A stretch of 42,094 nt of DNA from an uncultured Marinomonas sp. (GCA_938009755.1 CALLIL010000012.1:1-42094), one strand, 5' to 3'. Positions 1 to 9,842 are shown, counted from the stretch's first letter. Notes: generated by a model from the sequence alone, not told the origin. Made by a program: numbers and translations.

Positions 1-44
1 AATTGATTAAAAGTCAACTGCTCTACCAACTGAGCTAACGACCC
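1..44 (-). tRNA. tRNA-Lys (anticodon UUU), 3' part outside the window
   Basis: Read on the minus strand, the sequence begins GGGTCGTTAGCTCAGTTGG, a standard acceptor strand and D-arm, followed by an anticodon arm with loop CTTTTAA, giving anticodon UUU for lysine. The window ends in the 3' side of the anticodon arm, so the variable loop, T-arm and acceptor 3' strand are not visible. The gene lies just downstream of cpoB on the same strand. A lysine tRNA cluster follows the tol-pal operon in E. coli too, so this looks like conserved gene order. Confidence 0.93.
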
Positions 45-56
45 AACGGGTTGCGT

Positions 57-84
57 ATAATACAGAGCCCGCTGAGTATTGCAA
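57..84 (-). promoter_or_regulatory. Candidate sigma-70 promoter for tRNA-Lys
   Basis: On the minus strand TTGCAA (79-84) and TATTAT (57-62) are separated by 16 bases, and a GC-containing stretch (GCAACCCG) lies between the -10 box and the tRNA 5' end. A GC-rich discriminator is typical of stringently controlled stable-RNA promoters. The -35 box sits right beside the cpoB stop codon, so the tRNA may have its own promoter as well as read-through from tol-pal. Confidence 0.5.
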
Positions 85-85
85 G

Positions 86-889
86 TTATTTAATTTTACT
101 TAAATACCCTGCAGCCAGTTGTGCCGCTTTACTTTCTGGAAAGCGTCTTATGACATCTTGTAGGTAAGATTTGGCTTTTTCAGATTCTCCGAGCTGATCA
201 CTAACAGTGCCAAGCTTGTATAACGCATCCGGTTCTTTACCATGACCAGGTATTTTCTGGGTAACAACAGAAAAAGCATCAAGAGCTTCTCTTGATTTAC
301 CTTGAACCAGCTTCACCTCACCCAACCAATAATATCCGTTACCTGTTAAGGAATTGTTTGGATAGTCTTGAACGAATTGAGAAAAAGCCACCTCAGACTC
401 TTCAAATTTACGCTCACGAATCAAACTATAGGCGTTATTGTAAGCAAGCTTTGCTTGTTCCGAAGGGGCTTGAAGGCTAATCGGTGCCAATGGAGAAGGT
501 AATGTATTAACCAAAGTAGAAGTATCCTCAGCAGTCTCAACAGGCTCTGCTGATTGATTTACTTCTGGGGGACTTACAACTTCTGGTGTAGTAGACGCTG
601 TAACAGTAGGCGCTCTACTGGAAGCCATAAGTAAAGAAATTCGCTTATCAAGATCAATGTAGCGGTCTCGCTGACTCGCTTTCATCAATTTCAACTCATG
701 CCCTTGCTCTTCTAATTGCCCACGCAAAGATTGTACTTCTTGTTGGAGCGTTTCCAATTGAAAAAGTAAATCGGCAGCAGCACTAGGAGAAAGTGCAGTT
801 CTTGCTTGCTGTGTTTCGGCCAATGCCAGTGGTGCTGTAAGGCACAGCACCACCGCAAAGGAGCGAACATTTAAGTTGCTTAAAACCAT
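86..889 (-). CDS. cpoB: Cell division coordinator CpoB (YbgF), Tol-Pal periplasmic TPR protein
   Basis: This is a periplasmic protein of the Tol-Pal machine that, in E. coli, links outer-membrane constriction to peptidoglycan synthesis (family knowledge). The N-terminus has a Sec signal peptide ending near ALA-E (residues 1-25). A glutamine/leucine-rich coiled coil follows at about residues 40-88, as in the trimerisation domain of YbgF. A Pro/Thr/Val-rich linker leads to three TPR-like repeats (about 145-267), with the YNNAYSLI and GNGYYWLGE signatures. The start ATG overlaps the pal stop by one base, so translation is probably coupled. It is the last protein gene of the operon, with tRNA-Lys behind it. 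Length of 267 residues fits the family. Confidence 0.93.
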   Translation of the reverse strand: MVLSNLNVRSFAVVLCLTAPLALAETQQARTALSPSAAADLLFQLETLQQEVQSLRGQLEEQGHELKLMKASQRDRYIDLDKRISLLMASSRAPTVTASTTPEVVSPPEVNQSAEPVETAEDTSTLVNTLPSPLAPISLQAPSEQAKLAYNNAYSLIRERKFEESEVAFSQFVQDYPNNSLTGNGYYWLGEVKLVQGKSREALDAFSVVTQKIPGHGKEPDALYKLGTVSDQLGESEKAKSYLQDVIRRFPESKAAQLAAGYLSKIK

Positions 890-1467
890 TATTCGTAACG
901 CACTTCAACACGACGATTTAACTGCCAAGCGCTGTCTTCGTGACCGAATGCAACTGGTACTTCTTCACCAAAGCTTACTGTCTCAATTTGAGATGCAGCA
1001 ACACCTTGAATCGTTAGGTAACGACTAATTGCTTTAGCACGACGCTCACCTAGAGCCATGTTATATTCACGAGTACCACGCTCATCTGCATGTCCCTCCA
1101 ATACAATACGAGCTTCTGGGTTCAATACCAAGTATTCTGCGTGTTTCGCTAAAGCTTCACGAGACTCTGGACGAACAATTGATTTGTCAAAATCAAAATA
1201 GAAAACAGTTTCAACACCTACTAAAGAAGCCATTTTATCAACTGCTTCTTCTGCAGCATCTTCAACAATAACACTTGTTAAAGAACCATCATCACCAGCA
1301 CCGAATGCTTGATCAGAATTTTCCGCTGTATCTTCGACAACTTCTTCTGAAGTAGCATCTTCAGAAACCGTTGAAGAATCCGTATCTGTTGCGCTTGATG
1401 CACAACCTACAATCCAAGCTGCAGATAAACCGATTACAGCAAATTTACCTAATTTATTTACACTCAT
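889..1467 (-). CDS. pal: Peptidoglycan-associated lipoprotein Pal
   Basis: Pal is the outer-membrane lipoprotein that binds peptidoglycan and is the partner of TolB and TolA. The first 22 residues form a lipoprotein signal with lipobox IVGC, so the mature protein should start at Cys22. An acidic, Ser/Thr/Glu-rich linker (about 25-75) precedes an OmpA-like peptidoglycan-binding domain (about 85-192). That domain shows VETVFYFDFDKS, the EGHADERGT motif and the NMALGERRA helix, which carries the Asp and Arg used to bind diaminopimelate in this family. It lies between tolB and cpoB as expected. The acidic linker is somewhat longer than in E. coli Pal. Confidence 0.97.
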   Translation of the reverse strand: MSVNKLGKFAVIGLSAAWIVGCASSATDTDSSTVSEDATSEEVVEDTAENSDQAFGAGDDGSLTSVIVEDAAEEAVDKMASLVGVETVFYFDFDKSIVRPESREALAKHAEYLVLNPEARIVLEGHADERGTREYNMALGERRAKAISRYLTIQGVAASQIETVSFGEEVPVAFGHEDSAWQLNRRVEVRYE

Positions 1468-1486
1468 TATTCACTCCTAAAGTTCT

Positions 1487-2785
1487 TTATTTGAAATACG
1501 GGGACCAAGATGGTTCGCGTACATCACCGTCTGCCGATGGTAACCTATATTTCACTAGGCCATCAACGGATACTACAGCTAAGATGCCTTTACCTTTATA
1601 GGTTGTGGCATACATCACCATGCTGCCATTTGGCGCAATGCTCGGCGATTCGTCTAAGTAAGTCTCCGTGAGTATCTGAACGCGTCCAGTTTTCATATCT
1701 TGTAAAGCAATATGATAATTTCCGTCGTTCTTTTGAACCGTAACAAGGTACCGACCATCTGGGGTCATACTTGCTCTAGTATTCAGGTCACCTTCAAAAG
1801 TCACCCTCTCAACGCGCTTACTATTTACATCTAATCGATAAATTTGTGGATTACCACCACGATCAGATGTGAATACTATTCCCTTACCATCTGGTTCCCA
1901 GCTTGGCTCGGTATCAATTGAGTAATGGTTTGTCATACGCTCAAGCTTTTGCGTCGCAATTTCAAGCGTATATATTTCTGGATTATTGTCTTTCGACAAA
2001 ACCAGTGCCAACTTCTTACCATCTGGAGACCAAGCTGGCGCTCCATTCAAACCACGAAACTGTGCAATTTGTTGACGCTCACCGGTTGCCAGTTTCTGAA
2101 TAAATATATTCGGTCGGCGATTCCTAAACATTACATATGCAATATCGCGGCCATCACGACTCCATGAAGGAGATAATATTGGCTCTTTCGACTCAACAAC
2201 AACTTGAGGTCTATGACCATCAGCATCGGCTACTTGCAATTTAAATTGCGGTGCTGCTCTATCTCCCTCAGCAGTAACGTATAGTATTCTTGTACTAAAA
2301 GCACCTTTGGTACCCGTAAGCAACTCGTAAACTTTGTCACTAATATAATGCGCAGCGTCTCGGAAGTTTTGAGGACCAATATCAATTGATGCATGCTTCT
2401 GAACTGGCTTCTGTCCCAAAACATTAAGCAACTCAAATCCAATTCGATACTTTTCATTAGGCAGCTTCTCAACTGTCCCAATCACAACATAATCACTTTT
2501 TAATAGTCGCCAGTCTCGATAAAAAACATCTTTTTCAACAGACGGCATACTCAACATATTGGCTCGCGGTATTGGCTGAAACAAACCACTTCTAGCTAAA
2601 TCATTTTCAACGATTTGCGCAATATCCTCTGGTAACGCATCAACACCTTCATAACCAAAAGGAACAATAGCAATAGGCAATAATTGGTCAGCACCGCTTG
2701 TGATCTCAATAACAAGTTGTGCCTTTGCTGTGCTCATGAACATTAAGCAAGTAAATACAGCAGTTAACCATTTTCTAAACATCAT
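1487..2785 (-). CDS. tolB: Tol-Pal system beta-propeller protein TolB
   Basis: TolB is the periplasmic protein that passes the TolA-driven signal to Pal. A signal peptide ends near AKA-Q (about residue 22). The N-terminal alpha/beta domain (about 25-165) includes the [11 protein letters not shown] strand region. A six-bladed propeller follows (about 170-432), with repeated WSPDG, WEPDG, MTPDG and APNG turns, each starting a blade. At 432 residues the protein has normal family length. The reading frame opens with two adjacent ATG codons. It abuts the tolA stop directly, consistent with a coupled operon. A short gap of 19 bases separates its stop from pal. Confidence 0.97.
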   Translation of the reverse strand: MMFRKWLTAVFTCLMFMSTAKAQLVIEITSGADQLLPIAIVPFGYEGVDALPEDIAQIVENDLARSGLFQPIPRANMLSMPSVEKDVFYRDWRLLKSDYVVIGTVEKLPNEKYRIGFELLNVLGQKPVQKHASIDIGPQNFRDAAHYISDKVYELLTGTKGAFSTRILYVTAEGDRAAPQFKLQVADADGHRPQVVVESKEPILSPSWSRDGRDIAYVMFRNRRPNIFIQKLATGERQQIAQFRGLNGAPAWSPDGKKLALVLSKDNNPEIYTLEIATQKLERMTNHYSIDTEPSWEPDGKGIVFTSDRGGNPQIYRLDVNSKRVERVTFEGDLNTRASMTPDGRYLVTVQKNDGNYHIALQDMKTGRVQILTETYLDESPSIAPNGSMVMYATTYKGKGILAVVSVDGLVKYRLPSADGDVREPSWSPYFK

Positions 2786-3760
2786 CTAATTTCTCAAGTC
2801 TTGCGGGTTAAAAATTAAGTCAATTTGTCGAAAATTTCGCTCAAACACATAAGAGTCCACATCAGCTAACTCTTCAATTCGCTCCACCTTATTAACCGCA
2901 TCCAATGTTCTTTGGTCAAACAATGCGTCACCACTTCCTTCGGTCACTTCTGCGTAAGATATCTCGCCATTCGGTAGAAAGTTGATACGCAACTTCGCTT
3001 TCATTCCATTTCTTGCACTCGGCGGGCGGTTCCATACCGACGCCACTCGACTGTTAATCAAACTACTAATCGATTGAACCATTTGCGCTTCTTCAGCGGC
3101 TAACCTTTCAGCCTCTTCCGCGGCAGCTTGAGCTGCGGCTTCATCAGCACGTTTTTTCTCTTCAGCAACTCTTTTGGCTTCTTCCTGTCGCTTGCGCTCT
3201 TCATTAGCAAGTCGTTCAGCTTCAAGTTGCTTTAAAAGCTCTTGTTCTTTGCGCTGTTGCTCAGCCTCTGCTTTTCGCTTCTTCTCTGCTTCTGCCTGTT
3301 GGGCTAAACGAGCATCCTCAGCTTCTTTAGCTAGGCGTTTTTTTTCTGCTTCATCAGCTTTGCGCTGTTGATCTGCAATTCGTTTTCTCTCAGCCTCGGC
3401 TCTTTTTGCCTCTTCAGCCTCTTTGGCCTTCAACTGCTGAGCTTGAGCAAGCTGTTTTCGTTTATCTTCCAGTGCTTTTCGTTCAGCTTCTTGCTTTCTT
3501 TTTTGCTCAGCTTCTTTTTTCCGTTTTTCCGCTGCAACAGCAGCCTGCTGTTTAGCCGCTCGCTCTTTCGCTTCTCTTTGCCCAATAATTGTATCTGAAA
3601 TATCAATTACAGTGGCGTTTACAATAACAGGTCTTTGTGGTTGTTTTGTGTCATTATCGTTAAAATCTATTGCAATAATTCCTACTAAAACAATAGCTAA
3701 ATGCAAACCTACCGCCAAAAAGACTGGAATACCGTAACTGTCATCCTTTAACCAGCTCAT
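2786..3760 (-). CDS. tolA: Tol-Pal system protein TolA
   Basis: TolA is the inner-membrane protein that spans the periplasm and couples TolQR proton motive force to TolB and Pal. One transmembrane helix lies at about residues 11-32, including the GLHLAIVLVG segment that packs against TolQ/TolR. Residues about 60-225 are a very long charged helix made of Lys/Ala/Glu/Arg/Gln repeats (domain II). The C-terminal domain III (about 228-324) contains the SVWNRPPS motif and FLPNGEISYAEV, a TonB-like fold. The biased repeat codons make long false open frames on the other strand. The stop is the base after the tolB start, and the start overlaps the tolR stop. Confidence 0.95.
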   Translation of the reverse strand: MSWLKDDSYGIPVFLAVGLHLAIVLVGIIAIDFNDNDTKQPQRPVIVNATVIDISDTIIGQREAKERAAKQQAAVAAEKRKKEAEQKRKQEAERKALEDKRKQLAQAQQLKAKEAEEAKRAEAERKRIADQQRKADEAEKKRLAKEAEDARLAQQAEAEKKRKAEAEQQRKEQELLKQLEAERLANEERKRQEEAKRVAEEKKRADEAAAQAAAEEAERLAAEEAQMVQSISSLINSRVASVWNRPPSARNGMKAKLRINFLPNGEISYAEVTEGSGDALFDQRTLDAVNKVERIEELADVDSYVFERNFRQIDLIFNPQDLRN

Positions 3761-4188
3761 TAATTATCATCCGGCTCAGTAACCAAACCCACTTTAGGCG
3801 CGCCTGCCGCTTGCAAAGTAACCATCAACCCTATGACATCACCATAAGGGACATTTTTGTCTCCTCGTACTAATACAGACATCTTTGGGTTTTGGTTCAA
3901 TACTTTTTTCACTCTATCCTGAAGTTGAGCCAAGCTAATAGATTCTTGCTCACCTCCGATATCAATATAAAACAAGCCTTTTGCATCCACCGAGGCAATC
4001 AATACATCTGCTTCAGTATCTTGTATCGGCGCAGCGCTTGCACTCGGCAAATCAACATCAACCCCCTGAGTCAACATTGGTGCCGTTATCATAAAAATAA
4101 CCAACAACACCAACATAACATCAATATATGGCACAACATTAATTTCGGCCATTGGCTTACGTTTGTTTCGTCTATTAGAACGAGCCAC
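3760..4188 (-). CDS. tolR: Tol-Pal system protein TolR (ExbD family)
   Basis: TolR forms the proton-driven motor with TolQ in the inner membrane. The N-terminus is basic and cytoplasmic, followed by one transmembrane helix at about 18-38. Within it PYIDVMLVLLVIF places the conserved proton-carrying aspartate at residue 23, as in E. coli. The periplasmic ExbD domain (about 45-142) follows. At 142 residues the length is usual for the family. The start overlaps the tolQ stop by one base and the stop overlaps the tolA start by one base, so the motor genes are tightly coupled. Confidence 0.96.
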   Translation of the reverse strand: MARSNRRNKRKPMAEINVVPYIDVMLVLLVIFMITAPMLTQGVDVDLPSASAAPIQDTEADVLIASVDAKGLFYIDIGGEQESISLAQLQDRVKKVLNQNPKMSVLVRGDKNVPYGDVIGLMVTLQAAGAPKVGLVTEPDDN

Positions 4189-4868
4189 TATACAGCGCCT
4201 CCCTCTTTAACGTGCACTTTACGGTGTAAAATACTAGTAAATTCATCGGCAAAGTTTTCATAGCTTGCTCCAAGAGATTCTGAAGAAGCTGAAAAACGGT
4301 TATAAGCAATAACAGCAGGGATGGCTGCCGCTAAGCCAATTGCTGTTGCGATCAAAGCTTCAGCGATACCCGGAGCAACGGTTGCCAAGGTTGCTTGCTG
4401 CACTTCGGCCAACCCGATGAAGGAATGCATAATCCCCCAAACGGTACCAAACAAACCAACATAAGGGCTTGTAGAACCAACGGTAGCAAGGAAAGGAAGA
4501 TGCTGGTCCAGCTTCTCTTCTTCCTTATAAAGTGCAACACGCATTGCTCGCTGAACGCCATCCATAACAGCATCAGGATCAACATTTTGATTCTGTCTAA
4601 GCCTAGTGAATTCTTTAATCCCCGAAGTAAAAATATTTTCCATACCTTCGGCAATTCTGCCATCTTGAGTCAATTTTCGATAAAGCTGACTTAGATCGAT
4701 ACCTGACCAAAACTGATCTTCAAATTCTGTTCTTATTCTTTTTGCCTGCTTCAACACACGAACACGCTGAAAAATAATAACCCACGAAAAGATAGAAGCC
4801 GTAAGCAGCGTCAACATAACCAGCTGAACCACAATACTAGCACTCGCGATAAGTCCCCAAATTGACAT
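4188..4868 (-). CDS. tolQ: Tol-Pal system protein TolQ (ExbB family)
   Basis: TolQ is the channel subunit of the Tol motor. Three membrane helices are visible: about 10-32, about 128-150 (with ATVGSTSPYVGLFGTVWG), and about 165-187 (GIAEALIATAIGLAAAIP). The motifs of helices 2 and 3 are the ExbB/TolQ signature and contain the Thr and Gly residues lining the channel. The cytoplasmic loop between helices 1 and 2 is of normal size. It follows ruvB after only 9 bases. The thioesterase gene ybgC, which precedes tolQ in E. coli and Pseudomonas, is missing here. Confidence 0.97.
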   Translation of the reverse strand: MSIWGLIASASIVVQLVMLTLLTASIFSWVIIFQRVRVLKQAKRIRTEFEDQFWSGIDLSQLYRKLTQDGRIAEGMENIFTSGIKEFTRLRQNQNVDPDAVMDGVQRAMRVALYKEEEKLDQHLPFLATVGSTSPYVGLFGTVWGIMHSFIGLAEVQQATLATVAPGIAEALIATAIGLAAAIPAVIAYNRFSASSESLGASYENFADEFTSILHRKVHVKEGGAV

Positions 4869-4877
4869 TATTAACCT

Positions 4878-5891
4878 CTAATTAAAATCTGTAGGTAATT
4901 GGTAATTAAAATGTTCGTATGCACGTTTTGTCACCTGTCGCCCTCTAGGAGTTCTGATAATAAAACCTTGCTGTATTAAAAATGGCTCAATGACATCTTC
5001 AATAGTGTCTTTATCTTCACCCAACGCAGCAGAAACGCTGTCTAAGCCGACCGGTCTTCCGTCAAACTTTTCTATCATGGTCAACAACATACGTCGATCG
5101 AGATGATCAAAACCTTGATTATCTACACTTAACATATCTAGTGCCCGTTGAGCAACTTTTTGTCCAACCAGCGTCTCGCCACTGACTTGAGCAACATCTC
5201 GAACGCGTCGTAATAAACGATTCGCGATACGCGGCGTTCCCCTTGACCTTCTGGCGACCTCAAAACTACCAGACTGATCTAAATCTATTCCCATTTTGCC
5301 CGCTGAACGAGCCACAATAGTCGTTAGAGACTCAACATCATAAAACTCTAGGCGCTGTACAATACCAAAACGATCTCGTAACGGAGACGTCAATAAACCC
5401 GCACGGGTAGTTGCTCCGACAAGCGTAAAAGGCGGGAGTTCAATTTTAATTGATCTGGCAGCTGGTCCTTCACCAATCATAATATCAAGCTGATAATCTT
5501 CCATGGCCGGATACAAAACTTCTTCTATTGCTGGGCTCAAACGATGTATTTCATCAATAAAAAGAATATCACCTTCATCAAGGTTGGTTAGCAAGGCAGC
5601 CAAATCCCCTGCTCTTTCTAATACAGGGCCAGACGTTGTTTTTACCTCAGCGCCCATTTCATTACCGATAATGTTCGCTAGCGTTGTTTTCCCTAATCCT
5701 GGCGGCCCAAAAATCAAGGTATGATCAAGCGGTTCTTCACGCTGCCTTGCCGCCTGAATAAAAATCTCCATTTGCTCGCGCACTACTGGTTGACCAATAT
5801 ATTCAGCAAGCATTTGAGGGCGAATGGCACGATCTACCTGTCGATCATTGCCCTTTATTTCTCCTGTAACGATGCGATCTTGCTCTATCAT
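4878..5891 (-). CDS. ruvB: Holliday junction branch migration helicase RuvB
   Basis: RuvB is the hexameric AAA+ motor that drives branch migration with RuvA. The sequence shows Walker [11 protein letters not shown] at about residues 61-70, Walker [12 protein letters not shown] at about 108-118, the sensor region VGATTRAG, and the [16 protein letters not shown] stretch with sensor II arginine at about 215-230. A winged-helix C-terminal domain with [12 protein letters not shown] follows. The 337-residue length is standard. It lies 2 bases after ruvA and 9 bases before tolQ, so recombination and Tol genes probably share transcripts, as often seen in gammaproteobacteria. Confidence 0.98.
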   Translation of the reverse strand: MIEQDRIVTGEIKGNDRQVDRAIRPQMLAEYIGQPVVREQMEIFIQAARQREEPLDHTLIFGPPGLGKTTLANIIGNEMGAEVKTTSGPVLERAGDLAALLTNLDEGDILFIDEIHRLSPAIEEVLYPAMEDYQLDIMIGEGPAARSIKIELPPFTLVGATTRAGLLTSPLRDRFGIVQRLEFYDVESLTTIVARSAGKMGIDLDQSGSFEVARRSRGTPRIANRLLRRVRDVAQVSGETLVGQKVAQRALDMLSVDNQGFDHLDRRMLLTMIEKFDGRPVGLDSVSAALGEDKDTIEDVIEPFLIQQGFIIRTPRGRQVTKRAYEHFNYQLPTDFN

Positions 5892-5893
5892 TT

Positions 5894-6493
5894 TTATTTC
5901 AACATCCCTTTCAGAGCGGCCTTAATAACTTCCTCGCTGCTTGAGGCATCCATTGGCACGCTAGAAATCGCTTTCGCCGCTTCTTGGGGTTTATAACCAA
6001 GAGAAATAAGTGCCGCCTCGGCTTCTTGTCGAGGGTCGGCTTTCACTTGACGTAATACAGCAGGCGTAGAAAACAGATCAGTCTTGGCCGCTTGACCTAA
6101 TTTATCTCTTAACTCAACAATCAAACGTTCAGCGGTTTTTTTACCAACCCCTGGTATTTTTGTTAGCGCCGTCACATCAGACTCTTGAACATTTGAAATC
6201 AATTCTTCTGCCGACATACTCGATAAAATAGCCAACGCCATTTTAGGGCCGATACCATTTACTTTAATAAGAATACGAAACAATGCCCGCTCGCTCTTAT
6301 CGATGAAGCCATACAAGGTTTGAGCATCTTCTTTCACTTGAAAATGCGTATAAAGCGTCACTTGTGCGCCGACTTGAGGCAAATCATATATGGTCGTCAT
6401 CGAAGCGCTCACTTCGTAACCAATACCATTTACATCAATCAACAACTCAGGCGGGGCCTTCTCAATTAAAGTACCAACAATTCTTCCTATCAC
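5894..6493 (-). CDS. ruvA: Holliday junction DNA-binding protein RuvA
   Basis: RuvA is the tetrameric protein that binds four-way junctions and recruits RuvB. I choose the GTG at 6491-6493, which begins [15 protein letters not shown] and aligns with the family N-terminus MIGRL; this gives 199 residues. An AAGGAAA ribosome-binding site lies just upstream, and the GTG overlaps the ruvC stop (GTGA), so translation is coupled. An in-frame ATG at 6521-6523 would add ten unrelated residues. Domains: an OB fold at about 1-63, two helix-hairpin-helix motifs ([15 protein letters not shown] and [14 protein letters not shown]), and the small C-terminal RuvB-binding domain after a linker. Confidence 0.96.
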   Translation of the reverse strand: MIGRIVGTLIEKAPPELLIDVNGIGYEVSASMTTIYDLPQVGAQVTLYTHFQVKEDAQTLYGFIDKSERALFRILIKVNGIGPKMALAILSSMSAEELISNVQESDVTALTKIPGVGKKTAERLIVELRDKLGQAAKTDLFSTPAVLRQVKADPRQEAEAALISLGYKPQEAAKAISSVPMDASSSEEVIKAALKGMLK

Positions 6494-7047
6494 AAGGCTT
6501 TCCTTACATCTTGTTCTGTCCAACGCTTAGATGAGCGCCCTGCTCGTTTACCAACACCGTATTCTAACCCACCAGACGTTCGGCTATTTGCGTGACACAG
6601 TGCAATTGCCAACGCATCCGCCGCATCCGCCTGAGGTCTTGAAGAAAGCTTTAATAGCATCTGCACCATAAGCTGGACTTGTTCTTTATCTGCATTACCA
6701 CTTCCCACAACCGATTGCTTTACTCGTCGGGCAGCGTATTCATTCACAAACAACTCTCTAAGTGATGCCGCAACAATCGCTGCACCTCTTGCCTGACCGA
6801 GCTTTAAGGCTGAATTAGGGTTTTTCGCCATGAACACTTCTTCAATGGCAAACTCATCCGGCTGATATTCTTCTAATAAAGCAGATACATTCTCAAAAAT
6901 GTGTTTCAACCTCACTGACAACACTTCGTCAGGAAGACGAATACATCCACTATTCACATAAACTGACTTTCCATTAATTACATCGACAATCCCAAATCCA
7001 GTGATGCGGGAGCCTGGGTCAATTGCGAATATTCTAGTGGATGCCAT
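6490..7047 (-). CDS. ruvC: Crossover junction endodeoxyribonuclease RuvC
   Basis: RuvC is the dimeric resolvase that cuts Holliday junctions. The RNase H-like fold shows its acidic residues: Asp in [11 protein letters not shown] near the start, Glu in [12 protein letters not shown], and the Asp pair in [15 protein letters not shown] chose the ATG that begins [10 protein letters not shown], because the family starts a few residues before IDPGS and a GAAGAG site lies upstream; this gives 185 residues. An ATG at 7075-7077 would add ten residues. The stop overlaps the ruvA GTG. The gene opens the ruv-tol run and follows a terminator placed after aspS. yebC, which precedes ruvC in many relatives, is not here. 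Confidence 0.96.
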   Translation of the reverse strand: MASTRIFAIDPGSRITGFGIVDVINGKSVYVNSGCIRLPDEVLSVRLKHIFENVSALLEEYQPDEFAIEEVFMAKNPNSALKLGQARGAAIVAASLRELFVNEYAARRVKQSVVGSGNADKEQVQLMVQMLLKLSSRPQADAADALAIALCHANSRTSGGLEYGVGKRAGRSSKRWTEQDVRKAL

Positions 7048-7114
7048 TTTCTTGCACTCTTCATTGTTACTGTACATTTCAACAGCCCTTCATTCAGTAT
7101 GCAATGTAAATATA

Positions 7115-7143
7115 CAAAAAAGACCGCTAATTAGCGGCCTTTT
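7115..7143 (-). terminator. Rho-independent terminator of aspS
   Basis: A perfect palindrome CCGCTAATTAGCGG (7124-7137), extended by flanking GGC/GTC bases, is followed on the minus strand by a run of T residues (the A run at 7116-7121). It lies between the aspS stop and ruvC, so it should end aspS transcripts and separate aspS from the ruv-tol genes. T residues on the plus side as well make it partly bidirectional. Confidence 0.85.
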
Positions 7144-7206
7144 ACGTTTTTATTGCATTCCTTTAACATAACTTACTGTTTTAAATAAAGTTAAAGGCAA
7201 ATTTGG

Positions 7207-8988
7207 TTACTCAACAACGGGTTTTCGAACACGAATGCTGAGTTCTTTTAGCTGCTTCTCGCTCACTTCGCCTGGCGCCTGAGTCAACAAACAAGTTGCA
7301 CTTTGCGTTTTAGGGAAAGCAATAACGTCACGGATTGATTGAGAGTCCGTCATTAACATAACAAGACGGTCTAAACCGAACGCTAAACCACCATGCGGCG
7401 GCGCACCAAATTTCAAGGCATCAAGCAAGAAGCCGAATTTCTCTTCTTGCTCTTCTTTTGAAATATTCAACAATTCGAACACAGACTCCTGCATATCAGA
7501 TTGGTGAATACGAATCGAACCACCACCAAGCTCTGTACCATTTAGAACCATATCGTACGCCTGAGACAATGCAGTCAAAGGGTTCGCTTTTAATTCTTCA
7601 GGAGAACAGGAAGGCGCTGTGAATGGGTGGTGAATGGCTGTAATCCCGCCATCGCTTGTTTCTTCAAACATTGGGAAATCGACTACCCATAAAGGCGCCC
7701 ACTCACAAGTATAAAGATCCATATCTTCGCCAAGCTTGCAACGTAATGCACCAAGCGCTTCGTTAACCACTTTTTCAGAGTCCGCACCAAAGAAGATCAA
7801 ATCACCATCTTGTGCATCAAGACGAGTCATCAAAGCTTCACGAACAGACACAGGCAAGAACTTAACGATTGGTGACTGCAAACCACAATCATCGCCATCT
7901 TCAAGCTTGGTCTTATCATTCACCTTGATGTAAGCCAAACCTTTCGCACCGTAAATACCAACAAACTTGGTGTAGTCGTCGATTTGCTTACGAGTTAATG
8001 AATTGCCATTTGGCACCTTCAACGCAGCAACGCGGCCTTTAGGGTCTGTTGCAGGACCAGAGAAGACTTTGAAATCAACTTCTTTCATCAGGTCAGACAC
8101 AGTAACAATCGTTAATGGAATACGTAAATCAGGCTTATCGCTACCGTATGTTTCCATCGCTTCTGAGTAAGGCATGCGAGGGAAAGTTCCCAGATCCACA
8201 TTCAACAACTCTTTGAACAAACCAGTAATCATGTCTTCCGTCATGCCCATGATTTGCTCTTCAGACATGAAAGAGGTTTCGATATCAACCTGAGTAAATT
8301 CAGGCTGACGGTCTGCACGTAAATCTTCATCACGGAAACATTTTGCAATTTGGTAGTAACGATCAAAGCCAGACACCATCAACAATTGCTTAAACAATTG
8401 TGGTGATTGCGGCAAAGCAAAGAAACTGCCCTGCTGCGTGCGGCTTGGTACCAGGTAATCACGAGCACCTTCTGGTGTTGCACGTGTCAAAATTGGTGTC
8501 TCAATATCTAGGAAGCCGTTGTCATCTAAATAACGACGAAGAACAGACGTCACCTTTGAACGGAAACGCATTTTTTGCTGAACTTCTGGACGACGCAAAT
8601 CGATAAAACGATTTTTTAGACGAACATCTTCACCAACGTTTTGGTGATCATCCAATTGGAATGGCGGTGTTTGTGCCGCATTCAAGATTTCAAGCTCTGT
8701 GCCCAACACTTCAATCTCCCCCGTATTCATATTCGGGTTAACAGTGCCTTCTGGACGAGCTCGAACCAAACCAGTCAACTTAACAACAAATTCATTTCGA
8801 ACACTGTCTGCAATGGCAAAGCTTTCTGCACGGTCAGGGTCAAATACAACCTGTGTGATACCTTCACGGTCACGTACGTCTAAGAAAATAACACCGCCGT
8901 GATCACGGCGACGATGGACCCAACCACATAAAGTGATTTCTTGTGAAATGTTAGAAGCATTTAATTCGCCGCAATAATGGCTGCGCAT
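7207..8988 (-). CDS. aspS: Aspartate--tRNA ligase
   Basis: This class II aminoacyl-tRNA synthetase charges tRNA-Asp. It has an N-terminal OB-fold anticodon-binding domain (about 1-105, with [20 protein letters not shown]), motif 2 [16 protein letters not shown] and motif 3 [13 protein letters not shown]. The bacterial GAD insertion lies between motifs 2 and 3 (about 290-420). At 593 residues it is a full bacterial-type AspRS. It is a single-gene unit: a terminator follows, and an upstream region of about 190 bases precedes it, with a perfect TATAAT on the minus strand at 9105-9110 but no good -35 box. Confidence 0.98.
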   Translation of the reverse strand: MRSHYCGELNASNISQEITLCGWVHRRRDHGGVIFLDVRDREGITQVVFDPDRAESFAIADSVRNEFVVKLTGLVRARPEGTVNPNMNTGEIEVLGTELEILNAAQTPPFQLDDHQNVGEDVRLKNRFIDLRRPEVQQKMRFRSKVTSVLRRYLDDNGFLDIETPILTRATPEGARDYLVPSRTQQGSFFALPQSPQLFKQLLMVSGFDRYYQIAKCFRDEDLRADRQPEFTQVDIETSFMSEEQIMGMTEDMITGLFKELLNVDLGTFPRMPYSEAMETYGSDKPDLRIPLTIVTVSDLMKEVDFKVFSGPATDPKGRVAALKVPNGNSLTRKQIDDYTKFVGIYGAKGLAYIKVNDKTKLEDGDDCGLQSPIVKFLPVSVREALMTRLDAQDGDLIFFGADSEKVVNEALGALRCKLGEDMDLYTCEWAPLWVVDFPMFEETSDGGITAIHHPFTAPSCSPEELKANPLTALSQAYDMVLNGTELGGGSIRIHQSDMQESVFELLNISKEEQEEKFGFLLDALKFGAPPHGGLAFGLDRLVMLMTDSQSIRDVIAFPKTQSATCLLTQAPGEVSEKQLKELSIRVRKPVVE

Positions 8989-9182
8989 AATTTCTTTCCT
9001 ATTACTTTCTCAGTAAGAGATTGATGTGTTCTTAGAGTGTTTTCTGCTTGTTTTTAATCACAAATTAAATGCAAACAGAAGAACAGAATTTTTTAAGGCA
9101 AAGCATTATATGCGAACACACTCTGACTCTCTAGGGTTTGAAGCAAAATTGTCGCAGTAATCCTGCCACAGAAGATGAAATA

Positions 9183-9665
9183 CTATAAAATTTCAGCGAC
9201 TTCAAAGCTGGTTTTCAGCCCATTTCTAAGCAAATCCACTTCATCGTCCACGCTTTTTCCCATTAACGCTTTACCAACAGGGCTTGAAGGTGTGACCAAG
9301 AAAACGGACTCATTTTCAATTTCAACCGTTAAGCCGCCAGCGCAAGGCGATATAAAAAAGCACACTGTACTCTGAGTAGAATCCACGCCGACAAGGCGAA
9401 TGAAAGCCCCTAAAGAAATAGCCAACACTCCTTCACTAAAATTTGCTTTCGTGAAACTCAGCCAATCTTCCTCACACTCAAGCACTCGTTGCGATTGGCC
9501 GTGGGCCAAATAAGACGCCTCCAAACCAAAAGTATCGTATTTATTTTCAGCAATACTTTCTTTGCTGGTTGCCGCTTCATGAGCTTGATTTGCAGCCCAT
9601 TTAGCGGTTTCAAATCGTTGCAACAGGGCGTTAGATATCGCATCTAATATGCTTTTTTTATTCAT
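9183..9665 (-). CDS. GreA/GreB-like C-terminal domain protein, short form
   Basis: The C-terminal half carries VTPSSPVGKALMGKSVDDEVDL, close to the conserved SPLGRALLGK...GDEV motif of the FKBP-like domain of GreA/GreB and Rnk. The N-terminal part (about 1-60) is helical, with HEAATSKESIAENKYDTFGLEASYLA. I recognise that signature from a widespread proteobacterial family often labelled GreA/GreB-family elongation factor. The full antiparallel coiled coil with acidic tip that Gre factors insert into RNA polymerase is not present in normal form, so transcript-cleavage activity is unlikely. It is a lone gene upstream of aspS. Binding to RNA polymerase is inference from the domain. Confidence 0.75.
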   Translation of the reverse strand: MNKKSILDAISNALLQRFETAKWAANQAHEAATSKESIAENKYDTFGLEASYLAHGQSQRVLECEEDWLSFTKANFSEGVLAISLGAFIRLVGVDSTQSTVCFFISPCAGGLTVEIENESVFLVTPSSPVGKALMGKSVDDEVDLLRNGLKTSFEVAEIL

Positions 9666-9842
9666 ATAACATCAGACATTTGTGTATTTTAGAAATCGAG
9701 CATTGTAAAGATTCCACCTTAGTAATAACACAATAAAAAAGGTTTTCGATAAAAAATGAAAATCAGTGTATTTTATGGCAACAAATACTTATGAGAAGTA
9801 CAACAACCACTATTTACTTCCGAATTACAGAAAAGGATTGTC

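Noticed and set aside
3174-3598. Long plus-strand open frames opposite tolA
   Set aside because: They are shadows of the Lys/Ala/Glu repeat codons of tolA, giving Ser/Phe/Leu/Cys-rich products with no ribosome site.
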